A DNA stretch of 34,838 nucleotides from Chalciporus piperatus (GCA_038093975.1 JBBPTG010000252.1:1-34838); one strand, 5' to 3'; shown: positions 18,997 through 31,492, counted from the first letter of the stretch. Numbers and translations are program-made. Notes: generated from the letters alone by a model not told the origin.

Positions 18997-20598
18997 TCAG
19001 CGATACTCGGCGCCGCAGTCACCAATCATGCTGATCATGTGGCGGCCATTCGACTGAGCCAACACCGTTTCGATCGCATCCTTGTCCTCCTGTGTCAAGG
19101 TGAATCCAAAGACATGCTGATTGTCGTCTGGATGCTCGGAGATTCCCAGTCGAGCGCCTGAAAACGAGCAGACACAAAGAATGAGCCGACAAAAATAAGT
19201 CTCGGTCTCGAGGAAGATCGTGATTGCGTCCGTTACCTATTATCACAGCTCCAACGAACGGATGATCAAGTACCCATCGTGTGGCGATGTTGGCTATGCT
19301 CAGCCCCCCGTGACGATCACCGATATCACGGAGCACCGCCAACAGGGTCTGAAAGAGCGCCCAGGTACCCCACGCTTTCAAGATCACATCGAGGTACTAA
19401 ACAAAGGAGAGACCGCCATGAGAAGCGTGAATTTTCGGAGAGGGGAAAGCAATAATGGCGTGGGCTTCACGTCGTTGTTTTGCCTACTTGCCTTACGCTG
19501 AGAAGGCGTCAAGTTGCCGGTGTAGAGATCCGGTTCCGGCTGCTCGAGCCACCTGTCTGCCAAGAATCCTCCGCACTGCATGGGGGTGATATTTTGGTCC
19601 GGGCATCAAATTGGATATGACTCACGAGGGTACCATATGTCAGGAGCTTAACATTGTGTCGCTCGCACACATCTGCCATACCATGCAAGGCCCGTGTATC
19701 GACCAAGGAGAACTGTCCGAGTTTGAAAATGAGCTCGGGCATAGACCATAGTAGCTATCAGGTCGCACCGGCACTTGGTTCGAGACAATGAACCCTGGTA
19801 GTTGAGTACAGATCTCGTCGGTTCGGATGGCATCGAAGTTGCATAACCCCACCGCGGATATCAACCCTTCATGCTGAAGATCTTGAAGGACCTGCAGAGC
19901 TGTTAGATAACCTTTGTCGGAGTAATCTTGCCAATGAAACTACGCGATAACTATCATCTCAGCGTTACGCGAGCGTTGGGAGCAACGGAGCACGCGAACC
20001 TGGAGTAAATCAACTGACTGGCTGCGCATGCGTGTCATGCGTTCGCGGACTGCAGATTCCACGACCGCGCGCGTCGGACTGGTCGGCCTGAAAACACACC
20101 ATTTTGTGGCGCCAAATACGCTTGTGCCTGATGCCAGCGATTCTTTGAATTGCCCCTAGATACTCAATCAGCCAAACGGATCTAGCCAAATGAGGAGGTT
20201 GACACACAAAGAGAATCTCGGCACTTCCATAGTGATCGGCTTCAAACAATTCAGCGGTTGGAATGCACAACAAAATTTGGTCAGTTACCCTAAAGCATTT
20301 GGTGACGGCAGACATTGGGATGAATCTGTTGGTGAGAAGAACGTATGTGAGAATCGGCGCGCCGCACCATGTCTGAGTATGGTGATCAGACAAGGTGGAG
20401 AAGACCCTTGATGAACGTCGCACCAAATGCATTGTAACCCATCCCTGCATGCCGAGCCATCCCCTGTCGAATCTTGGCGGCCGGCGCGCTTCCCCATGCA
20501 TTGCTGGAGAGCTGCCAGAGACCAACCCATATCCTTGGAACGACAAACGGGCCGAGAACAAAAGTTCTTAGAGCGGCCGGCGACCTTGACTTCGACAT
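18997..20598 (-). CDS. aldo/keto reductase family protein, about 341-343 aa, active-site region disrupted
   Basis: Exons (minus): 20598-20424, possibly a micro-exon at 20372-20368, 20239-20208, 20155-20000, 19939-19769, 19712-19626, 19575-19492, 19396-19237, 19157-18997. Start ATG 20598 gives MSKSRSPAALRTF. Family blocks in order: VPRIWVGLWQLSSNAWG, MGYNAF, ADHYGSAEILF, GATKWCVF (catalytic Lys), DLLQFHWQDY (catalytic His), LGLCNF-like AVGLCNFDAIRTDEI, SNQVPFSLVDTR, LLTYGTLCGGFLADRWL, GLSIANIATRWVLDHPFVG and IIGARLGISEHPDDN. It is a NADPH-dependent oxidoreductase of the TIM-barrel AKR type. Substrate unknown. The intron at 19491-19397 is GC-AG (AAG|GCAAGT). Between MGYNAF and ADHYG, where the family has D-M with the catalytic Asp, an extra ~127 bp has been inserted. 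Simple splicing across it drops the Asp. Confidence 0.82.
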
Positions 20599-21082
20599 TG
20601 TATAGAAAGCAAGGGGTCAGGAGTGCGAGAGAAACAGATGTTGGAGGAGTCCTTTTAATGGATCTGATCAAACTCCGTCCAAAAAGTTGGTGCAGAGGGC
20701 GCCTAGCGGCGAGCATGCAGTGAGCATTTCGCTGCTGCTAGCAACGGTCAACCGAGTTCCTGTCTGAAACATACAAGCGGCGGTATCCTGGCTGAGCCAA
20801 GAGAGTTGGAAACCGGATCGGATGTTGTTTTTCGGTGAACAGCTAGGTGGCCGTCTGACGGGCGGGATAAGCTGAGGTGTAAATTGCCTGTCGACGCCGG
20901 TTAGGCTGTCCAAGTGATCATGATATGACGATCCACCCCTACCTTGAAATAGTTTAGAATCCCCTTGAACGGAACTAGACACAGCGTCACAAGTTGATAT
21001 CACTGCAAGGGTCCTGGAGTCGTTCCTTCTTCAAATAGTCCGCTTCCCAAGGATTACTCCACAGCAAAGCCCGCCCTCCAAA
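20599..21082. other. divergent promoter region
   Basis: About 480 bp between the starts of the aldo/keto reductase (minus) and the 227-aa gene (plus). The two genes could share regulatory sites. I see no clear TATA box, repeat or coding sequence. Confidence 0.5.
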
Positions 21083-21922
21083 ATGCCTGCTCCAGAGATA
21101 GTCGCTCACTCACAAGACCCTAACCTCAAGACGTTGGGACACGTGTACGTCGCTACTACATTCCTGCACGCATATGAGCTCAATCTGCTCTGTCGATCCT
21201 CCAGTAATCTCATGGTACGCCATACCCAGTTCCAACTCTGATACTCAGACCGACAACACATACAGGTGGATACCCTGATAGCCAATGCCACTATCGAAGA
21301 GTAAGTATCTCGTTGATCATGGAATAGCTGTTATGGTCACTCACGTCCTCGACGCCACAGTCTTCGTGCTATCACGAGATCCCTGCTCGCCACCGGAACT
21401 CCCAGCCTTGCTTCTGCGTTCACCGCCGCAGCTCGCTCTCGGTTGCGTCAGACTAGCGCAAAACGGATAGCAAATACGAACGGTTTATTCGCTACAGGGA
21501 TAGATGGCATCCACGCTGTTCCTACTCCTGAGCTCGAAAACGCCCTCGCCCGGGCTCGCTCACTCTATGGCGCTGGCATGGGATTCACTAGTCTGGGTTT
21601 GTTATTGTCCGCAGTGAAGGCCACGGTGGGATTGAGGTGGGAAGAAAATGGCCCAATGGCGGATATTCTGGCAGTCATTGATGCGGATATTTGCCAAGCC
21701 ATTCAGGTCAGTAACGTGACCAGGGGCGCTAAATTTGCTAATCCGTCACAGAGCTGCAAAGAAGAGCTTGAAGGAGGACGGGTGAATGACCTCGCCGTAG
21801 CTCGGGAGACGATAAGCAAAGTATGGGATGGTGTGGAAGAAAGTTCCAGAGATGTTGAGATTTGGGGTGGAGAATTTCCCTTTGACAGGGCCGCCAGTAG
21901 CATCGAGTGCTGGAGATTCTGA
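21083..21922 (+). CDS. unknown protein, 227 aa, four exons
   Basis: Exons: 21083-21214, 21266-21300, 21361-21706, 21752-21922, with GT-AG introns of 51, 60 and 45 bp. The protein begins MPAPEIVAHSQDPNLK and is mostly alpha-helical in look: VYVATTFLHAYELNLLC, NATIEDLRAITRSLLATG, SLASAFTAAARSRLRQ, ARARSLYGAGMGFTSLG, then an acidic tail ending ASSIECWRF. There is no signal peptide. GAGMGFTSLGLLLSAV is a short hydrophobic stretch, probably a buried helix. The last intron is 45 bp without stops, so retention would add 15 residues in frame. Consistent splicing supports a real gene, but I do not recognise the family. Confidence 0.75.
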
Positions 21923-23428
21923 CGTGGTAATAAGGTATCAGTATCTATCAGAATCAGAAACTTGGCTTTGTTCTGATGAATATGTGGAATTCCGTCGCAT
22001 GTGGGACGTACACAAAAGGCTGAATGGCGCCACCTCCCTACCCGATGCGCGCCTCTTGGCCGCTGATAACAAGATGTTCGTGGGACGTCCACTTCGTCGG
22101 GGACCATATAAGACGGCGGTGATCGTAAATATCGTCTTCGTCAACTGGAAGGGAATAAAATTGCCGAATTCATACTAAGATTTCCAACTTGCCACCCACA
22201 AATCCGACAAATTTCTGCCAGGGACGACTAACAGGGATGGATGCATGAGGAGAGGTGCGGAAAGGCTACCTGTTTGGTCGCCGGAGATGACAAAAAGGTG
22301 AAGCCTTGCAGCCGAACGACGAATTGCAAGTTAGGTGAACTTCCATTGGGTGACCTCTTGGGTAACGAGAAGGGCTCGTTCGGGCGATGTTTGGTTATCC
22401 CTGATTCAATTTCGGTGAGCGTGGTAGGGTGGAGTAAAAGAGTGGTTGTCAGAGAGATGATCCGAGTGCTTTCGTTCCTGTGGGGTTGAGTCACTAGACA
22501 TAACTGGTAAGCCCTGGATAGACATTAGCACGAAAATGGTCGACAGGTCGAGTGGCTCAACGGCAATCTCTCCAGGAATGACTTTGCCACTTGGCAGTAA
22601 TCCCTTTTGTTATTACGTTCTGCTCCCAGAGCGGAAGAGGATCGATGGCGGCCTCAGGACTTCAGAACGGGTGGGACTTGGTTCTCAACATAGCGACGTG
22701 AACATTCAGCGCATGTCAAGGTAGGAAGAGGGAATAAGTCTGTTCAACCAGCCGTGCCACAAGGCGACAAGAACGACAAGCAAAGTTAGTGGTACGAACC
22801 TGGGCAATGGAGTATAGTGAAACCCAAGTGAGACCTCTGCATGCAAGCCTCGTCTATATGGAGATGCAACGTCGGAAAACGATAAGGATTTTTTTTGCGA
22901 CGTTCTCGCGAATTTGAGAGAAGCTGACCTGCCTGGACTCAAACCACCCCGCGGTGCTCAGTGAACCTCATACCAGTGGCCCGGTCCTGAGCGGTGGGGC
23001 TGCTTCGCAAGCTTTTGACCTTATTTACCGTCATGGGCCGCGGATGTGATCCATCATGGGGAGTATACGTAAGTATGCAGCTCCCTTCTTGAACTCGGAC
23101 CTGGATCATAACGCAGGTTAGCGCCTTCCATTTAGCTGCCACGTTCAGGCACTGCTTGCAAGCCAATTGCAAGCTTTGGATCGTCTTGATCACAAATCTA
23201 TCGATGGAAATACCGGCTGCCTGTGATCTTCGAAGGCGTCGTGCTGACTTCGATGCTGACCACGAATTGACAGATCTGGAACCGGCGGCCGTCACTGGGG
23301 CCGTCACATAACCTTTGACCATAAGGTCCAACCGCCTAACCTTGAACTCGGCCTCCGCGTCAAATGTCTTTCATGCGTAGTCAGACAGCTCTTGGTCAGC
23401 TCTCAGACTCGAGGCTATCGTTCGAGTG
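21923..23428. other. 1.5-kb intergenic region, nothing recognised
   Basis: Several frames of 60-130 codons exist on both strands (for example minus 23331-22939) but none shows family motifs, sensible composition or paired splice sites. A B-box-like string on the minus strand near 22940 does not fold into a tRNA. Confidence 0.5.
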
Positions 23429-23439
23429 ATATATATATA
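23429..23439 (+). promoter_or_regulatory. TATA box of the MFS gene
   Basis: ATATATATATA about 85-95 nt before the ATG at 23524, followed by a pyrimidine-rich stretch (CCCTCATTCCCCTTTGCCC), the usual fungal core-promoter layout. Confidence 0.65.
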
Positions 23440-23523
23440 CTACCCTCGCTTGGGTGGCCTTCAGCTCGATTCCCCTCATTCCCCTTTGCCCAACTCTACC
23501 ACCCTTGTCAACCGTCGCTGAGC

Positions 23524-25681
23524 ATGTCCAGAAGGTCATCAATCACGGTTGACCCCACTGTCGAGGGTCTAGAAGAAGGTACCAAGTCTGTTGAAAAAGA
23601 AGCCATCGACGATGCTGTCGATCCATACCTCGTCACTTTGGAGTCTGAAGACAATCCTCAGCTCATGTCCGCTCTCAGGCGCTGGGTTGCTGTCCTTGTC
23701 ATCAGTTCAGGCTCCCTTGGCGTAACTTGTGCTTCCTCTGTGGTACGTATTCTGAATCATGTCATGCATGCATTATCACCTACATAACTTCCCTTATCAG
23801 GCTGCCTTTACAGAAGCAGGAACTTCCGAAGCGTTTCAGGTATCAAAGGAGGTTGCAATTCTCGGTATTAGTTTATATGTCGTCGGCCTTGGCGCAGGTC
23901 CTCTCCTTGTTGGTCCATTGTCTGAAGTCTATGGTACGCCAATCGTGATGCTAGCAACTTCTCGCAGCTGACTAGTCGTGTCCAGGTCGAAATCTCATAT
24001 ACCGGGTCTCCTATGTTTTCTTCTGCCTCTTCACACTTCCAATCGCATTCGCTCCGGACATGGGTTAGTGATGGCCAGCATTCGATGTCGTGATCTAGCT
24101 AATCGAATCGCAGGTGTATTCCTTTTCTTCAGATTGCTCACCGGCTTTTGTGGTGCCGCATTCCTGAGTGTCGCAGGGGGGAGCATTAGTGACATGTTCC
24201 CGAACTCCACCGTGGCCAAGTGAGTCTCTCACGTTTCGTCGATCCACCCTCGCTAATGTCGTAGTCCCATGGCGGTTTATACCATGTCACCTTTCATCGG
24301 TCCTGTGATTGGTCCCATTATTGCTGGGTGAGTGTCACTATGCTGCCTTGTGCCCCAAACCTTCTCTGACCCGTTCTCCACAGATTCATCAACCAAGTGA
24401 GCACAGATCTCTTGACCTTATACTATCTTATCTGATTCGCTTCCTTTAGAATACCAATTGGCGATGGACGTACTGGGTGCTGCTCATTTGGAGCTTTGTA
24501 GAATCAGTGATGCTCTTTGTGGTAATGCGAAACGACACCATTCTTGATGTATCCGACCGCTAATAACTCTTTAGTTCGTTCCGGAAACGTATGTCCCAGT
24601 CATCTTAAAGAAGAAGGCCGCCAGGTAGGCACGCAGATGACGAAAGTGTTCATTTGCTTACAACTGTTTCAGGCTACGCAAGAGCACGGGAGATTCCAAC
24701 TATTATGCCCCTCTTGAGAGGTCTCAGCGTAGCTTGGCCGCCTCCATCATGGTCAGCTGTTATAGGCCTTTCCGTAAGTTCCATGGAGCCCGCGTTAACC
24801 CATTTCGTGAGCTCAACGATGGACATAGAACTGTTGCTATTCGATCGAATGGCCCTTTTGTTAGACACATGGTACGCCCCTCAAATTCACAGATCTCTGC
24901 ATACGTTAACCTGTCTTGCAGGAATGCGTTGCTTTTGGGCATTCTTTATCTCGCATTCCAGGCATTCCCCATCATATTCGGACAAATCCATCATTTCACT
25001 GAGGAGATGACTGGTCTTACTTTCATCGGTATCGGAGTAGGCATGATGGCCGCTATCTCTACACAGCCATTCTGGAATAGGTATGCCCTCCTCTGGCGCT
25101 CACGACGATGGCTCACCCCACTCCCAGACTTTTCGCCCGAGAGGCTGCAAAATGCAGTGGCGACCCGCCACCAGAGATTCGGTTAATCATGGGTCAAGCT
25201 GGCGCCGTCCTCGTCCCAATCAGTAGGTCATCATCCGTTGAGACCGCACCGTCCCACTCACGTCCTGCCAAGGTCTTTTCTGGCTCGCTTTTACTACATA
25301 CCCACATGTGCACTGGATCGCACCCATCATCGCATCAATACCATTTGGCACTGGCATCTATTTCGTATTCACCTCGACGTTCACGTACCTCGTCACAGCA
25401 TACCGCCCTATCGCAGCGTCTGCCATGGCAAGCAATAGCGCGCTCAGATCAGCTTTTGCAGCCGCATTTCCCCTTTTTGCGGGCGCGATGTATCAGCGCC
25501 TAGGCACAGTAGGTGCGACGGCGCTGCTAGCAGGTCTCACGACTCTTCTGGCACCGTTACCGTGAGTCATCGTTTTCTGTTTCCCTCGGAGAATAAGTGA
25601 AGATAACATTTTTTCCCCAGTTTCATCTTTTATCGTATTGGGGCGAGGCTACGGATGAAATCACAATTCGCGGCCCACTAA
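23524..25681 (+). CDS. MFS transporter, DHA1 (drug:H+ antiporter) type, 493 aa, 14 exons
   Basis: Exons: 23524-23742, 23801-23933, 23986-24063, 24114-24219, 24265-24327, 24384-24396, 24450-24521, 24575-24624, 24673-24773, 24829-24871, 24922-25080, 25128-25222, 25273-25561, 25621-25681. They sum to 1482 nt with all phases matched. A cytoplasmic N-terminus of ~50 residues precedes 12 predicted membrane segments. Motif A appears as GPLSEVYGRN between TM2 and TM3, and the antiporter motif C as SPFIGPVIGPIIAG in TM5. Later blocks WRWTYWVLLIWS, PETYVPVILKKKA, LGILYLAFQAFPIIFG and GTGIYFVFTSTFTYLV are typical of fungal polyamine/drug exporters. It should export a small molecule at the plasma membrane in exchange for protons. 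The substrate is not predictable. A 13-nt micro-exon (24384-24396) is required for the frame. Confidence 0.9.
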
Positions 25682-26173
25682 GGGTATATATGTTGAACTC
25701 CCTCCCCGCATTCAACTGCCAAATAACCTGGCTGCGTAATTAAGCGTTCTGAATGGCACGGAAGAGGACATTGGGGTGTATAATTGATGATAACGTTTAA
25801 GTAAAGCAGTGCATTTACATATTCCATGCCTACGTGCAATGTACGAATATAATCACATCGGACTGACTACTCATCCCCACACCAAGACGACGAAACGAAG
25901 GGCAAATTGAGGAAGGTATATACGGTATTCTGAATGAAGCGAGATGCGTAGAGGCATAATGTACATCTAGCGTATTGCCTAGGATATCAATAACATAAAT
26001 GTTCGAGACCGAATTTCGAAATGCAATGTACAAGCAAAAGGGGGGTTTTCCGGGGAAGAAAGGCGAAAAAAAAAAGATGGAAGCATAACTCGCCATAGCG
26101 AATGCGATCGCCAAGACAGCGCAGGTCAAGAAGGAACGAAATGAATTGAAAACGAACGAAATGGACGCATAGA
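25682..26173. other. intergenic between convergent genes
   Basis: 3' flanks of the MFS gene (plus) and of the coiled-coil gene (minus), about 490 bp. It has A-rich tracts (AAAAAAAAA near 26067) but no gene-like sequence. Confidence 0.6.
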
Positions 26174-29100
26174 TCATAGCTCTTCATCACTCATAGCATA
26201 GAGGCTTAGGGTTGCCATGTCTCCGAGATGCATCTCGTGCTCAGGGCGGAGCTGCAGACTCGCCGGGGAACCTGGGATCTCTGTCAAGGAGAAACTGGCA
26301 GCTGTTGGCGAGATGTTCCCACCAGACGACATGGAGGACTGATTGGTATGCTCCCCGCGGCTGATGTTGCCTGCACTGGAATGATGTGGCAGACCGTGTG
26401 TAGGCAGTGGTGGTGAAACGGACGAGGTCAACAAGGGATCACGATCGTGCATCGTTTCTTCCAGCATAAGCATCGACATATTCTGAGGGAGATTCGGGAA
26501 GACAGAAGATGTCGTGCTGGCGCGTCTTCGACGAGGGCGCAGCAGCGAATCATCGCAGGAAGGCAACTCCTCGCGTGCACGGGCGCTAAAATCCACCGAT
26601 GAGACGGAAGCGTTGTTGGCGTGTAGGTTCGAGTGGGACCGTTGGATAATGGGTCGACGTGGCGCACCCAGTGGAGATGGCGGTACGACACGCCGGTCAT
26701 GGATCGACTTGGGGAGCGCCGACGGTGGTGGTCGAGGCTGTAACACACCCGATGCGAGCCGATGGAGTTGTGTACGCATCTCATCCAATTCATCTTCGAG
26801 TTCCCGGATGCGGTCCCGGAGCTGCAGATTCTCCTCCCGTAGAGTCTTCGTCGTTCTCTGAGAATCTGATAATGCAGAGAGCAGTGCCTCGGTTTCCAGG
26901 TCGTGCTTCTCCTTCATCAACTGGATCGTCGCCTGCTGGGCAGAGGACGAGGCCGATATTGAGGTTGGCGCCGTCGAACCCCCCGAAAAGGTTGTGCGAG
27001 GTGCAGAGAATGTTGGACTTCCGGCCCACGTGACCCCGCTTTCTGAGGGTGTCATTGCTCGAGACACGCTACCACTTCGCCCCCAAGATGACGTCGATGC
27101 AACTTCTGAAAAGGCCATCCTGGAAGGCACGAAACGGTCCTCTCGTTCATTACTTACCCGGAGGGTGGCGTATCTGTCGACCCCTGACGCGTGTACACTG
27201 GATCCCTCTCTGTCGCCATCGAGAAGACCAGCAGCGGCGAAGGCCTTCACTGTCCTAGGTCCAAGCCATTCCATAGCTGGAGGGCGGTTAGACAGCGAGG
27301 AAGATGGTCGTGTCGGTGATGCTCTGGAGGAGGTAGAAGCGGAAGTGGGGGAGAGTCGCGCTTCTTCCACACTCTGGCTTCGTTTCCGATTGTAGAATAG
27401 GTGTGCCCTTCGCCGCTTGTTGACTTCAAGTGTCCCACCGAACTCGAGGCTGGGTCGCGTATTCGGCTGACGCATGGGATCCGACGCGGAGCGAGAGGAT
27501 ATCTGGGAACCAGCTGAGGCCTTGTCCCGAGCCGGTGGAGGGTGAATAATGTGCGCATCCGCCAGACGTGAGTTCCCCGGCGCATACGAAGATGCATGGC
27601 GAATCGGAGTTACGAGGCGGGAGCCTGGGGGTCTCCGAGGTGGCAACTCAGATGATCCACGGGAACTAACAGGGGACGGTGTTTGGGAGGAGTGTGTTTG
27701 GGAGGACAGCGGCGATGGGGGTTGATGCCTCTTTTTCGTAGCGCCACGTAAGCTCGTCGGTGTGGAAGAGCCTTCTGATGGGGGGTTGGTGCTAGGGGGT
27801 GCGGTGGACACAGAGCGCATGAGACGCGGAAGGGAGGAAGTTGTTGCTTGAGCTTGGCTTGTTCGGGACAGTGAAGCAGTGCGTCTCGTGGGCGACGACT
27901 GTGCGATGGCACGCGACGGCGAGGTGGGAAGGACGATGCTACCCAAACGAGGGGAAGTCCGAGGAGAGACAGCGTCCGCGTCCAGAGAGCCAAGCGACGG
28001 CGTAGCAAGAGGATGACTTGAATTCCGCGAGTGCGTTCGGGATGGCAAGCGACTAGGAAGAGGTTTTGAGCTTGATGATTTGCCATTGATCCTGTTCGGG
28101 CTTAAAAGCTCTGCGAGATCTGGGTCCAGTGCTCCAAAATCAAACGCTGCCTCTTCAACTTCAGGACGTCTTGCTGGAGCGCGATGGGGTTCGTCAGGAC
28201 CCTCCTCCACCACCACGCCGTTCACGCCTTTCAACCATTCAATTGCGGTTGTCGAGTCTTTGACCTTTAATGCGTCCAAAACCTCGGCGGTAAGCTTAGA
28301 TGTGGACAAGTCGAAAAATGAACCTTCTCTCGAATCGGGGGACGGCTGTCGACTCCTCTCATTCTGGTCCGGATCGAAAGGTGAGTGAGGGGAACCACCG
28401 TCTGCATCAGGATGGGTGGTGTCGTCAAGAAATGGTATGTGCTTGGAAATTCCAGAGTTATCTGCCTCAATGATGGTCGAGAGATCAGCTCCCAGTGGTG
28501 GGCCAGGCGAAAGGGCAGGTAACACTACGACTCGATCAGAAAGGCGAACGTGAAGAAGAACTGAGAGGCTATACCGTAGCGTTCCTCGCTTGTTCGCGAA
28601 GAGACAGTTGAGTCAGATCCATGGCTGGCAAGGTCACGACTGCGCTTGCGAGCCATCATTTCTTCCTCGAAAGTTTCGCTTGCCCTGGCAATAGCAATGA
28701 TTGGGGCTTGATCCGTATCATCTGGCCGAGAGTAAGTGGCTGAGTTCTTTCTGTCATTGGCGTTCCGTCGCAGAGAGCCAAAGTTGACGAAGGATGGTTT
28801 CGGTGTCTGGGCAGGATTGGGAGCTGGAGGGTTTGGTGTCCTGGGAGGCCCGAAAGGAAGTAAATTCCGAATCGATCGAAAGGATGGAATGGAAGAAACG
28901 GGGGTCTGTGGCAAAGTCAAAGTGACGGAGGTGGAAGCAGGTCTTGCTTGCGTACTCTCTGAGGCGCGACGAGTCTGTGATACGAGAGACGTTTGAGAAG
29001 CTGGAAAAGCGCTGGAGATGGAGCTACGGGAATTGCGAGGGGTTACGACCGGTATGGAAGACTGGGACGTTGACCGTTGGCTGGAATGTTCGGCCATCAT
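26174..29100 (-). CDS. Ser/Pro-rich coiled-coil protein, 958 aa, unknown function
   Basis: Two exons (minus): 29100-28575 and 28524-26174, intron 50 bp. Start is ATG 29100 (MMAEHSSQRS). An upstream TTG is ignored. The protein is largely disordered, with many S/T-P and RxxS sites. Two parts look ordered: a short helical block around DLSTSKLTAEVLDALKVKD and IEWLKGV (residues about 275-305), and a coiled coil near residue 720-790, from QLMKEKHDLETEALLSALSD through EENLQLRDRIRELEDELDEM. The C-terminus is acidic (HLGDMATLSLYAMSDEEL). No enzymatic or membrane motif is seen. The composition suggests a phospho-regulated scaffold, for example of cytoskeleton or cell polarity, but that is inference. 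The long uninterrupted second exon and one clean intron support a real gene. Confidence 0.8.
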
Positions 29101-31492
29101 GTTCAACGTGAGAGCCAGGCCGCGAAGTCTCCAAGGTCAGAGGGGAAGAGACGGAGTTGACGGACGAGCATGCAGCCGGGAAGGCCAGCTTCGAGTTGGA
29201 AGAGCTGCACGGTTGATGTCTTCCACACTCGCTAAGTCTCGCTCTTTTCCTCCGCAAAGAAGTCGACCCGACAGTCAGCGCGAAGACAAACTTTCATCGT
29301 CACCTGCCATTTTCGTACTCGATCAATTAACCGACACGTGGGACGGAACAAATCATCAGCGAGGTCACTCACCAGAGAACAACCATACGAACAACACAGA
29401 AGAACTCGACGAACCGAACAGAGTCAAGACTTCTGGTCATAAGCTCGATAGATCACGTCAAACGTCTTCCGTACAAAGCTTGTCCAACGCTTGTAGCCGT
29501 TAGAACACGCCTTGCGTGGCGCCAGCACTGCTGATGATCATGCGCCTCGGACTGCCCTCGCAGAACGCGCCCTCGAGTGCGTTTTCGGGACCACCGTTTC
29601 CCTGGATCGTTCAATGACAGCGTTCTATAAGTATCGGTCTGGCGGAACAAACCCGAAACGCAATTTCAAACACCCCAAACTACGATGTCATTGTCAATCT
29701 TGACATCGATGGCTACGAGATCTGGAATAGCTATGCTCCCTTTTCCGAGGTTTCATCACCTCAGAAAGAGGCACCGCGGCTCCGAACCAACTCGACGAAT
29801 CTCGGTGTCGAGTTAGGTAACGATCACTCACTGGCAGCTCGCCCTCATCCGTTTCGCCTCCTCAGCGAGGTCTCTAAGCCTCCGAGTCCTATCTTAACCC
29901 TCGAAGACACCTTTATAGATAGGATTGACTCGCCTAACCCGATAGCTCGTTGCGGAGCTAAAGGCAAACCATAGAGGAAAGCAAGAGGCAGGCTTGTAGC
30001 ACTGATGTACGGGATCGTGGGTGGCCCTCTATCACGCGCGAACTTCTTTAGAGGAGTTCCGTTTCAATCTGATAATGTGCAAGATGACTGCATGTAAAGA
30101 CAGCCCGACACCACACGCTCTTCGTTCAGGACGCCATTGACCGTCCACCTCCACAGATGAAACAACTGTCATTGCAGGACTTCCTGATGCAGAAGACACA
30201 GATACATCCTAGTGAGTACCTCTTGCTTTCGTCAGGGCTTGTCGTAGGAACACCTCATAACGACATCCATTTACCGTACAGTATCCGGATTGGCTGCCAG
30301 TGGTTGGTATCATCTCCAATATACCGTGCAGTTCTGCTGATCTCTGCGTCGACCTAATGATTCACTCAAACCACAAGAAGGCCAGATAGTGGTCACCGTG
30401 CTTGCAGAGTGACCGCGGTCAGTTCCAACGCACGGGAAAACGATTGACGATGTACGCTTGTCGGGTATGACAGCAGTACGCCCACACCCCCTCCGAATCT
30501 TGTTTCTCTCGAGCAGGTCACTGTAAGAGGAAGACAATCGAAGAGCAAGCAACAAGATATGCCCACGCACTTTCTACGCACATCGTCGCGGTTTCCCTGA
30601 ACATTGGACTCAGAACGAACATGGCTCCATCGTAGCGAGCAACTCGGTCTCGAATGACTCGGATCCACTAAACTGGCGTTTGCAACTCATCGCCTCGTAT
30701 CGGATTTTTCATCGGCGTACTCAGCAAACGTCCTGGATGCGCAATATTCTAAGATCCAGGAGTTTGAATGCGAACTTACAGTGACATGAAGGCAGCAAAC
30801 CATCTCGCACGATCAACGTGATAGACGGCGCGACGTGTTTTTGGTGACTTGTAATGGGAAACCCCGTATCCGAATCACATTGATGCGCTCGCGCGAACCT
30901 AGTGGGTATCGAGCGATATCACATAGGCGGGCCATGGATGACTTAGGGGTACTGGCATGTTGTGACAGGTTTTCGAGGGCCATGCCTGTCTACAATCACA
31001 AGCGCCCCGCCCCTCGTTGACAGCAACCCAACGTGACTCACCGTGGCATCATGATTTGGAGTCGTCGTTCCGCGGTCAACTGTGAAGCTAGAGGTGTTTG
31101 GGCCGCAGCAGGAGTGATGACGCCAGGCGATCGACGAAGCGCTGATCGCAAATGTGGAAGTAATGAGTATCTTCCCAATAAAAACTCGTTTCCGCAGTGA
31201 ATCATCATGAATGTCAGAATCGGTTGGTCCCTGGGGTCCATGTGTTGGATGAACGTGCGTCCATTTACTAGTCGACATTGGTTCGGACCGACCAAACTTG
31301 GCTGCAGCGCCACCTGTCGACATGTGCAGCAAGGGAGCCCAGAACAGTGTCAAGTCCTGTGTACCTGAAGTAATGATTTCGAGGTTTCCCTCGCGGCCCA
31401 CAGCACAGTATAACTAATGCACTGATTTAGCATGGTTCCCGTGTCAGCGCTCCCCATTCCTTTCCTCTCCCGCACTTTGAATAGTGCCGTCA
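29101..31492. other. 2.4-kb region without a recognisable gene
   Basis: The left end is the promoter side of the 958-aa gene, the right end that of the 429-aa gene. Frames up to 152 codons exist (minus 31401-30943) but have poor composition, no family match and no splicing partners. No terminal repeats, tandem repeats or tRNA were found by eye. Confidence 0.5.

Noticed and set aside
22920..23000. Possible minus-strand tRNA: GGTTTGAGTCC resembles a B box.
   Set aside because: No A box at the right distance, and the flanks do not form a 7-bp acceptor stem.
29018..29503. 161-codon plus-strand frame over the start of the 958-aa gene.
   Set aside because: Overlaps the antisense of exon 1 and its promoter. 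Composition is not protein-like and there is no family match.
30943..31401. 152-codon minus-strand frame, briefly considered as a transporter remnant.
   Set aside because: No membrane segments, no family motif, no splice partners.
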